NCBI GenBank assembly: GCA_035655235.1 | Contig: DASRUX010000194.1 | Span: forward strand, 1 to 6,882 | Origin: JAGTRP01 sp035655235 | GTDB taxonomy: Bacteria; Pseudomonadota; Gammaproteobacteria; Burkholderiales; Rhodocyclaceae | Reading direction: 5' to 3' | DNA: 6,882 bases | In this document: positions 1 through 5,542 of the stretch, one piece after another | Layout: every line of letters begins with the position of its first letter | Numbering within the stretch: position 1 is the stretch's first letter | Notes under the pieces: generated by a model | What the model was told of the DNA's origin: nothing | The model's database searches: none | What the model saw: only the letters and a program-made list of their open reading frames with translations | Translations under genes and position numbers: made by a program

Positions 1-1073
1 ACCACCCAGTCCCCGCCCTGCCGTTCGGCACTGGCATGGACTTCGGGCGGCGCGCCGCCATGGTACTTGAGGCCGTTGTCCACCAGATTGTGGAGCACCT
101 GGGCCAGTTGGCTGCGGTCCCCCAACACCGCCGGGAGCCCCCCCCGGGTAACCTCCGCCCCCAGCTCTTGGATGCGCGGCGCCAGGGAGGTCTTCACCTC
201 GTCGAATAACTGGTCGAGAGCCACCGGGCGAAAGGGGCGCCCCAGGGAATCGACCCGTGAGTACACCAGCAGATCGTGGATCAGGGTGCGCATGCGCTGG
301 GCGTTGTCCACCACCCGCCGGATGAGATCGTCCGCACTGGCGTCGAAGCGGCCGAGGTAGTCCTTCTGGAGCAGTTGGGCAAAGCCGCTGATGGAGCGCA
401 AGGGGGTCTGCAGGTCGTGGGCGGCAATGTAGGCGAACTGCTGGAGCTCCAGGTTGCTGCGCAGGAGCGCCTCGTTGGCGTGCATCAACTCGGCGGTGCG
501 CTCCTCCACCCGCTTCTCCAATTCCACATTCATGCGCTGAAGCCTTTCCTCCAGGCGCTTTCTCTCGCTGATGTCCCGCAGGATGACGGTAAAGAACCGC
601 TTGCCCTCGACCTCCACCTGGGAAATGGAGGCCTCGATGGGGAATTCCACACCGTCGGCCCGCAATCCGCTGAGGGCCCCGAGCCGACCCATGGCCCGGC
701 TGGTGGTCCCGGTTTCGGCGAAGTGGCGGATATGCTGGGCATGGGTGGAGCGAAAACGCGCCGGGATGAAGCGGCCGAGATCCGAACCCAGGGCTTCCGC
801 CGCCGGGCACCCGAACATGATTTCCGCTGCCCGGTTGAAGAGGAGGATGCGCTGCTCGGCATCGACGCTGATGATGGCATCCATGGCCGAATCCACCAGG
901 GCGGCGAAACGCTGGCCGCTCTCCCGGACCACACGCTCCAGGCGCTTGCGCTCGGCCAGTTCCCGCTCCAGGCGGACGACCTTCTCTTCGAGTTCCCTGC
1001 GCCGCTGTTCCAGGGCGTTATCCGCGGCAGCAATGGCGTCGGCGGCCGGGTCGTATTTCTTGTCCAACGGCAT
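1..1073 (-). CDS. PAS-domain sensor histidine kinase (3' end beyond the left edge)
   Basis: I translated this reading frame by hand. It is open from position 1073 down to position 1 (357 codons) with no stop, so the C-terminus lies outside the window. Residues 20-52 are a charged coiled coil. Residues about 55-170 are a PAS domain (FAALVDSAMDAIISVD, then FTVILRDISERKRLEERL, a typical PAS/PAC end). A second coiled coil covers about 172-210. The dimerisation/phosphoacceptor domain follows, with the H-box AAHDLQTPLRSI and probable phosphorylated His219. The N-box LVDNGLKYHG carries Asn333. The G1 and G2 boxes are past the edge. There is no membrane segment or signal peptide, so it should be a cytosolic sensor. 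The H-box style (HDLQxPLR) resembles phytochrome-type kinases, but no GAF/PHY region is present. The signal and the partner regulator are unknown. The start is uncertain: ATG at 1073 has a GGGGGA only 3 nt upstream, while GTG at 1097 sits 9 nt after a strong GGAGG. An in-frame TGA at 1100-1098 bounds the frame. Confidence 0.9.
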   Translation of the reverse strand, partial: MPLDKKYDPAADAIAAADNALEQRRRELEEKVVRLERELAERKRLERVVRESGQRFAALVDSAMDAIISVDAEQRILLFNRAAEIMFGCPAAEALGSDLGRFIPARFRSTHAQHIRHFAETGTTSRAMGRLGALSGLRADGVEFPIEASISQVEVEGKRFFTVILRDISERKRLEERLQRMNVELEKRVEERTAELMHANEALLRSNLELQQFAYIAAHDLQTPLRSISGFAQLLQKDYLGRFDASADDLIRRVVDNAQRMRTLIHDLLVYSRVDSLGRPFRPVALDQLFDEVKTSLAPRIQELGAEVTRGGLPAVLGDRSQLAQVLHNLVDNGLKYHGGAPPEVHASAERQGGDWV

Positions 1074-1101
1074 TGATCCCCCACTGCACGATTTCACTCA
1101 T
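1018..1101 (-). other. 27-codon ORF with the best ribosome site, overlapping the kinase start out of frame
   Basis: ATG at 1101-1099 lies 5 nt after GGAGG. It opens a 27-residue frame beginning MSEIVQWGINAVGQ and ending at TAA (1020-1018), inside the kinase gene but in a different frame. It may be a leader peptide translated ahead of the kinase. It may be the true N-terminus of the kinase separated by a one-base frameshift, or an unused start. The residues resemble no family I know. Confidence is low that it is a separate gene. Confidence 0.25.
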
Positions 1102-1271
1102 TGGAACCTCCGGAGGCAGATTTGGTTTCTCCCCTGGACATTTCCCTCCAGCCTTTACCTACCCTGAAGGAGCAGTATGCCCGCTGGATCGGAGCCGGAC
1201 GCAAGGGCTAGAATCGACTTGCAGGCTGGCCACGGCGGCCTTCCTGGAAACCTCGCCTTTGGACTCCACCC
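1102..1271. other. Divergent intergenic region between the kinase and the HugZ-like gene
   Basis: About 170 bp separate the two divergent genes, so promoters for both should lie here. I see no convincing sigma-70 promoter. On the plus strand TAGAAT (1209-1214) could be a -10 box, but it has no good -35 partner. On the minus strand only the GGAGG near the kinase start stands out. No hairpin-plus-T-tract terminator is seen. A short plus-strand frame crosses the region and ends at TAG 1209-1211; it is treated as a finding and not called as a gene. Confidence 0.5.
1107..1111 (-). promoter_or_regulatory. Strong Shine-Dalgarno (GGAGG) ahead of the histidine kinase
   Basis: On the minus strand this reads GGAGG, inside the perfect 10-bp palindrome CCTCCGGAGG (1107-1116). 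It is 5 nt from ATG 1101 (other frame), 9 nt from GTG 1097 (kinase frame) and 33 nt from ATG 1073 (kinase frame). It therefore favours initiation upstream of the ATG at 1073. The palindrome could also pair with itself and partly hide the site. Confidence 0.5.
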
Positions 1272-1919
1272 ATGAAGACGCCCATCGAATCCGCCCTTGC
1301 CCTGCTCCACGAAGTCCCCCACGGCACCATCGCCACCCAATCAGCCCAGATGCCGGGATACCCCTACGCCACCGTCGTTCCCTGCGTGCTGGACGAGGCC
1401 CATTGCCCGGTGTTCTGCATCAGCGCCCTGGCCGAGCACACCAAGAACCTCCTGGCCGACCCGCACAGCAGCCTGTCGGTGGCGAAGGCCGAGGGCAACA
1501 ACATCCAGGCCGTGGCCCGTATCACCCTGGTGGGCGACACGGAACGCTTCGAACCGGCCCCGGAGATGATCGAGCGCTATCTCCGCTACCAGCCCGACGC
1601 CTCCGAATACCTGAACCTGGATTTCATGTTTTTCCGCCTGCGCCCCGCCCGGGCCCGCTTCATCGCCGGGGTCGGCAAGATGGGCTGGATGGAAGCCGCC
1701 GAGTGGAGCGACCTGCCCACCATCCCCCTGAAGGACGAGGCGGCCCTCCTCAAGCAAGCAACCCTCCAGGCGCCCGCCGGCATCCACCTCCTGGGCGCGG
1801 ATTGTTTTGGCATCGACTATGAGGCCAAGGGAATCCGGCAGCGCCAGCGTTTCCCGACCCCGGTGCCGTCCGAAAAACTGGAAGAGATCCTGGCCCGGGT
1901 GGTGGCCAAGCTGCCCTGA
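1272..1919 (+). CDS. HugZ/HutZ-family protein (PNPOx-like split barrel plus DUF2470-type C-terminus)
   Basis: A 215-residue cytosolic protein with no signal peptide or membrane segment. Residues about 5-145 form a pyridoxamine-phosphate-oxidase-like split barrel. Family-typical stretches are GYPYATVVPCVLD (29-41), ALAEHTKNLLADPHSSLSV (52-70) and ARITLVGDTERF (82-93). The C-terminal part (about 155-215), with GADCFGIDYEAKGIRQRQRF, looks like the DUF2470 domain fused to the barrel in HugZ/HutZ. Family members bind haem or flavin, and some help break down haem for iron. Whether this one does is inference, since no haem transport or siderophore gene is in view. The ATG at 1272 is the first possible start after the in-frame TAG at 1209-1211. 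Its ribosome site is weak (GGA 8 nt upstream). It appears to be a single-gene unit: the next gene has its own promoter. Confidence 0.85.
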   Translation: MKTPIESALALLHEVPHGTIATQSAQMPGYPYATVVPCVLDEAHCPVFCISALAEHTKNLLADPHSSLSVAKAEGNNIQAVARITLVGDTERFEPAPEMIERYLRYQPDASEYLNLDFMFFRLRPARARFIAGVGKMGWMEAAEWSDLPTIPLKDEAALLKQATLQAPAGIHLLGADCFGIDYEAKGIRQRQRFPTPVPSEKLEEILARVVAKLP

Positions 1920-1943
1920 GGACGGCCCGCCGCCGGCGCCATC

Positions 1944-1978
1944 GGTGACGCCCTGTGACGAGATGTAACAGCTGTACG
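1944..1978 (+). promoter_or_regulatory. Four helically phased TGTnAC-like direct repeats, candidate OmpR/PhoB-family site
   Basis: GGTGAC (1944-1949), TGTGAC (1954-1959) and TGTAAC (1964-1969) start exactly 10 bp apart. TGTACG (1973-1978) follows 9 bp later. Response regulators of the OmpR/PhoB family bind head-to-tail to direct repeats spaced 10-11 bp. If transcription starts near 2021, the block lies at about -77 to -43, just upstream of a poor -35 box, which is where an activator would sit. The palindrome ACAGCTGT (1968-1975) overlaps it. No regulator is identified. Confidence 0.4.
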
Positions 1979-1986
1979 GAACCCTC

Positions 1987-2014
1987 CTTGGAGGAGGCAA
2001 ATCCGAGTTATAAT
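1987..2014 (+). promoter_or_regulatory. Sigma-70-type promoter of mltD
   Basis: A perfect TATAAT -10 box lies at 2009-2014 in an otherwise GC-rich region. The -35 is weak: TTGGAG at 1988-1993 with a 15-bp spacer, or CTTGGA at 1987-1992 with 16 bp. Transcription would start near 2021, giving a leader of about 32 nt. A good -10 with a poor -35 and repeats just upstream suggests activator dependence. Confidence 0.6.
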
Positions 2015-2040
2015 CTTGATCTTATTGTGGGTTTTCAGCC

Positions 2041-2045
2041 GGAGA
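2041..2045 (+). promoter_or_regulatory. Ribosome binding site of mltD
   Basis: GGAGA lies 7 nt before the ATG at 2053 and supports this start. The signal peptide begins directly after it, which also fits. Confidence 0.65.
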
Positions 2046-2052
2046 CGTATTC

Positions 2053-3534
2053 ATGCCGCATCGCCCCGTCCCCTCCCGCCTTTCCGGCTTTCGGCTCGCC
2101 GCCGCGGTGGCCGCCTCCCTGCTGACGCTGTCCGCCTACGCTGCCGACGAGCCCTCCACCGTCCTCGCCCTCTTCCTCTCCAACAACATTTCCTCCGCCC
2201 CGGTGGAGGCCAATGCCGAGGAAGAGCTGACCGTCCACGAAATCCAGCCCCTCCCCCGCATCCCGTCGCCCATCGACCTGACGGCGGAGACCGACGATCT
2301 CTGGCAGCGCATGCGCAACGGCTTTGCCATGCCGAACCTCAACAACGACCTGGTGCTCTACCACCAGCAGTGGTACCAGAACCGGCCGGAGCTGCTGCGC
2401 CGCATCGCGGAGCGCAGCCGCCGCTACATGCACCACATCGTCGAGGAACTGGAAAAGCGCGGCATGCCCACCGAACTGGCCCTGCTGCCCATGGTGGAAA
2501 GCGCCTACAACCCCATGGCCGTCTCCCCGGCCCAGGCCTCCGGCCTGTGGCAGTTCATCCCCTCCACCGGCCGCAATTTCAAGCTGGAACAGAACTGGTG
2601 GCAGGACCAGCGCCGGGACATCGTCGCCTCCACCAGCGCCGCCCTCGACTACCTGCAAACCATCTATGAGATGCAGGGCGACTGGCATCTGGCCCTCGCT
2701 TCGTACAACTGGGGCGAAGGCGCGGTAAAGCGGGCCATGGAAAAGAACGCCGCCCGGGGCCTGCCTACCGACTACTCCAGCCTGACCATGCCCAACGAGA
2801 CGCGCAACTACGTCCCAAAGCTGCAGGCTCTGAAGAACATTTTCAGCAATCCCAAGCTGATGGCAGAACTGAGGCTGCCGGAACTGCTGAACAAGCCCTA
2901 TTTCATCACCGTCGAGAGCACCCGGCCCATCGACGTGACCACCGCCGCCAAGCTGGCCGGGATGCCGGTAGACGAATTCGTCGCCCTCAACCCGTCCCAC
3001 AACCGGCCCATGATCAAGCCGGCCACGCCCCTGGTCCTGCCCGCCGACAAGGTTGGCCTTTTCCAGACCAACCTGGAAAACCACGACGAGCCCCTGACCC
3101 GCTGGCAGACCTATACCCTGAAGCCGGGCGAGAAGCTGGACAAACTGGCTCCCCGCTTCGGCATTGCCCTCAACGACCTGAAGCGGGTGAACGGCCTCCA
3201 GGGCCGCCTCAAGATCACCGCCGGCTCTACCCTGCTGGTCCCGGCCGGCAAGGGCGACAGCGCGGTGGACGACCTGCCGCCGATGCCCCGCCTGCCCCAA
3301 ATCGCCTCGGCCCCGGTAGGCAAGCGGCATGCGGGCGGCAAGGGTAGCCAGAAGCTCGCCAAGGCCGAAAGGGGCGGCAAGGCTTCCGTGAAGTTGGCCA
3401 GGGCCGACAAACCGGGCAAGGCCAGCGTCAAGGTGGCATCCGCCCCCAAGCATGGCGCCGACCGGAAAACGGCCGCCGCCCCCACCCGCAGCCCGTCGAA
3501 GGTCGCCAGATCCGGCAACGGCCGCCGGACCTGA
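2053..3534 (+). CDS. mltD: Membrane-bound-type lytic murein transglycosylase D (SLT and LysM domains)
   Basis: A 493-residue exported enzyme that cleaves the MurNAc-GlcNAc bond of peptidoglycan to leave 1,6-anhydroMurNAc. A Sec signal peptide (basic start, hydrophobic core about 14-27) has a probable cut after AYA (28-30). There is no lipobox cysteine, unlike E. coli MltD, a lipoprotein; this form is probably soluble in the periplasm. The SLT catalytic domain covers about 125-265. It shows the catalytic Glu149 in LLPMVESAYNP, then GLWQFIPSTG (164-173) and ASYNWGEGAV (216-224). A degenerate LysM-like segment follows at about 283-331 (ITVESTRPIDV to LVLPADK). A clearer LysM lies at 352-398 (YTLKPGEKLDKLAPRFG to LLVPAG). 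The last about 90 residues are a low-complexity Lys/Ala/Gly/Pro tail with many positive charges, likely disordered and able to bind anionic polymers. It has its own promoter and converges with the ABC operon, with 6 nt between stop codons. Confidence 0.95.
   Translation: MPHRPVPSRLSGFRLAAAVAASLLTLSAYAADEPSTVLALFLSNNISSAPVEANAEEELTVHEIQPLPRIPSPIDLTAETDDLWQRMRNGFAMPNLNNDLVLYHQQWYQNRPELLRRIAERSRRYMHHIVEELEKRGMPTELALLPMVESAYNPMAVSPAQASGLWQFIPSTGRNFKLEQNWWQDQRRDIVASTSAALDYLQTIYEMQGDWHLALASYNWGEGAVKRAMEKNAARGLPTDYSSLTMPNETRNYVPKLQALKNIFSNPKLMAELRLPELLNKPYFITVESTRPIDVTTAAKLAGMPVDEFVALNPSHNRPMIKPATPLVLPADKVGLFQTNLENHDEPLTRWQTYTLKPGEKLDKLAPRFGIALNDLKRVNGLQGRLKITAGSTLLVPAGKGDSAVDDLPPMPRLPQIASAPVGKRHAGGKGSQKLAKAERGGKASVKLARADKPGKASVKVASAPKHGADRKTAAAPTRSPSKVARSGNGRRT
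3373..3450 (+). repeat. Tandem 13-residue coding repeat in the basic tail of MltD
   Basis: Residues 441-453 (GGKASVKLARADK) and 454-466 (PGKASVKVASAPK) are adjacent copies of a 13-residue unit and share the core GKASVK. At DNA level the copies are diverged by synonymous changes, so this is an older duplication or selection for composition, not a fresh slippage product. Confidence 0.6.
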
Positions 3535-3540
3535 TCCTCC

Positions 3541-5538
3541 TTACTTGTAGAGATGGCAGACCACCCGCTGGGTGGCCTCGTGCTCGGTCGTCTGCGGCCA
3601 GACGCTGCGACAGACATCCATCACATTGGGGCAGCGGGGGTGGAAATGGCAGCCGCTGGGCGGGTTGGCCGGTGACGGCGTCTCCCCAGCCAGCTTGATG
3701 ACCTCCCGCCGGCCTTCCAGCCGCGGCTGGGGCACGGCGGACAGCAGGGCCCGGGTGTAGGGATGCTTGGGGGAGCGCAGCACTTCCTCGGCGCTGCCGT
3801 ATTCGACGATACGCCCCAGGTACATCACCGCCACCTCGTGGGCCAGGTACTCCACCACCCCGAAGTTGTGGGTAATGAAGAGGTAGGCCACCCCCAGTTC
3901 CTGCTGCAAGGACTTGAGGAGATTGAGAATCTGGGCCTGGACCGACACATCCAGGGCCGAAGTGGGCTCGTCGCACACCAGCACCTCCGGCTGCACCGCC
4001 AAGGCCCGTGCGATGGCGATACGCTGGCGCTGGCCGCCGGAGAATTCATGGGGATAGCGCCCGGCCGCCTCGGCCGGCAATCCCACCTGCTGCAACAGGG
4101 CCGCCACGGCCGCATCCCGTTCCTTTCCGCCCGACACCACCCCGAGGGCCGCCATGCCTTCGGCGATGATTTCCCCGACCCGCAGGCGGGGATTCAGGGA
4201 GGCGAAAGGGTCCTGGAAAACCATCTGGAGGTCCCGCCGCATGTCCTGCAAGCGCCGGGCCGGCAGGTCGACCAGATCGACGTTGTTCAGCTTCACCTGG
4301 CCGGCGGTGGGTTTGATCAGTTGCAGGATGGCCTTACCCACGGTGGTCTTGCCGCAGCCCGATTCCCCCACCAGGGCCAGGGTCCGCCCCGGCTGGAGAG
4401 TCAGGGTGACCCCATCCACCGCCTTCACATGGCCGACCGTGCGCTGGAGGATGCCCTTGCGGATGGGGAAATGGACCCGCAGATCGTCGACTTGCAAGGT
4501 GGGCGGCGTGGATTCCGGGGCAATCCTGGCAGCCAGGCTGTCGGCCAGTTCCGCCGGCTGCTCCTCAGTCATGGGGCCTTCGTAGAAACAGCGGACCTGG
4601 TGGCCGTCTTCGATCACCCGCCATTGGGGCGACTGCTCCCGACTGATGGGCGTCACGTAGCGGCAGCGGTCGGCGAAGCGGCAGCCCTTGGGCATTTTCG
4701 CCAGGGAAGGCACCTGGCCGGGGATAGTGGTCAGCGCCGCTCCCCGCCGGGAAACCTCCGGCAGGGCCGCGAATAGAGCCCGGGTGTAGGGATGCCGGGG
4801 CGCGGTGAAGAAGGCCTGCCTGGGCGCCACCTCCACCAGTTCGCCGGCGTACATGACGCCGATGCGGTGCGCCATGCGGGCCACCACCCCCAGGTCGTGG
4901 GTGATGAGGAGCATGCCCATGCCCCGCTCCTGCTGGAGCTTCACCAGGAGGTCGAGAATCTGGGCCTGGACGGTCACGTCGAGGGCGGTGGTCGGCTCGT
5001 CGGCAATGAGCAAATCTGGCTCGCCGGCCAGGGCCACGGCGATCATCACCCGCTGCTTCATGCCACCCGAGAGTTGGAAGGGATATTCGTCGAGGCGCCG
5101 CTCCGGGTCGGCGATGCCCACCTGGCGGAGCAGTTCCAGCATGCGCTGGCGGGCCGGCTCACCGGTCATGTCCAGATGGCGCTCCAGCACCTCGCCGATC
5201 TGCTGGCCCACCGTGAGCACCGGGTTGAGGCTGGTGGCCGGCTCCTGGAAGATCATGGCGATGCGCCGCCCCCGCACCGAGCGCATGTCGGCTTCGGGCA
5301 GGGTGAGGAGGTCTTTGCCGTCCAGTTCCACCGTGCCGCCCACGATGCGCCCGGCAGTCGGCAGGAGCCGCATGATGCCCTGGGCGGTAGCCGACTTACC
5401 GCAGCCCGATTCCCCGAGCAGCGCAAAGGTCTCCCCTGCTCCCACCTCGAAGGAAACGCCGTCCACCGCCAGCAGGGTCTGCCGGCCGGCGGCGAAACCC
5501 AGGCGCAGATCGGTGACTTTCAGGAGGGGGGCATTCAT
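3541..5538 (-). CDS. Peptide-type ABC importer, double-NBD ATPase (DppD-DppF / YejF / GsiA-like fusion)
   Basis: A 665-residue protein carrying both ATPase halves of a Dpp/Opp-type importer in one chain. NBD1: Walker A GESGCGKS (42-49), Q-loop FQEP (Gln98), signature LSGGMKQR (156-163), Walker B LLIADEP (Glu181), switch His214. NBD2: Walker A GESGCGKT (391-398), FQDP (Gln442), signature FSGGQRQR (499-506), Walker B VLVCDEP (Glu524), His557. All catalytic motifs are intact in both halves, so both sites should hydrolyse ATP. Each NBD ends in an oligopeptide/dipeptide C-terminal domain (HPYTRAL, then GCxFxxRC). The C-terminal one has four cysteines (630, 636, 643, 661), but the first has Ser299 where the third should be. 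It is longer than E. coli YejF (about 530 residues) and nearer GsiA; substrate (peptide, glutathione, nickel chelate) cannot be told. It begins 4 nt after the permease stop with no clear ribosome site, implying translational coupling. Confidence 0.95.
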   Translation of the reverse strand: MNAPLLKVTDLRLGFAAGRQTLLAVDGVSFEVGAGETFALLGESGCGKSATAQGIMRLLPTAGRIVGGTVELDGKDLLTLPEADMRSVRGRRIAMIFQEPATSLNPVLTVGQQIGEVLERHLDMTGEPARQRMLELLRQVGIADPERRLDEYPFQLSGGMKQRVMIAVALAGEPDLLIADEPTTALDVTVQAQILDLLVKLQQERGMGMLLITHDLGVVARMAHRIGVMYAGELVEVAPRQAFFTAPRHPYTRALFAALPEVSRRGAALTTIPGQVPSLAKMPKGCRFADRCRYVTPISREQSPQWRVIEDGHQVRCFYEGPMTEEQPAELADSLAARIAPESTPPTLQVDDLRVHFPIRKGILQRTVGHVKAVDGVTLTLQPGRTLALVGESGCGKTTVGKAILQLIKPTAGQVKLNNVDLVDLPARRLQDMRRDLQMVFQDPFASLNPRLRVGEIIAEGMAALGVVSGGKERDAAVAALLQQVGLPAEAAGRYPHEFSGGQRQRIAIARALAVQPEVLVCDEPTSALDVSVQAQILNLLKSLQQELGVAYLFITHNFGVVEYLAHEVAVMYLGRIVEYGSAEEVLRSPKHPYTRALLSAVPQPRLEGRREVIKLAGETPSPANPPSGCHFHPRCPNVMDVCRSVWPQTTEHEATQRVVCHLYK

Positions 5539-5542
5539 AGGG

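Noticed and set aside
276..1076. 266-residue plus-strand frame and 184-residue minus-strand frame (530-1084) at the left end
   Set aside because: Both are shadows of the histidine kinase, whose own frame has a clear PAS domain, H-box and N-box.
1920..1940. GC-rich inverted sequence after the HugZ-like stop, possible terminator
   Set aside because: The stem is poorly defined and no T-run follows it.
1954..1970. Possible CRP-like site (TGTGA...TAACA)
   Set aside because: The spacer is 7 nt instead of 6 and the right half matches poorly; the 10-bp direct-repeat reading fits better.
1983..1994. Inverted repeat CCTCC-TT-GGAGG
   Set aside because: The 2-nt loop is too small for a stable RNA hairpin. 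It overlaps the -35 region and could be an operator, but nothing supports that.
1341..2000. 219-residue minus-strand frame opposite the HugZ-like gene
   Set aside because: Antisense shadow; the plus-strand frame encodes a recognisable family.
2035..3453. 472-residue open frame on the minus strand opposite mltD
   Set aside because: Gly/Val/His/Gln-rich composition typical of an antisense frame of a GC-rich gene; the plus strand carries clear MltD motifs.
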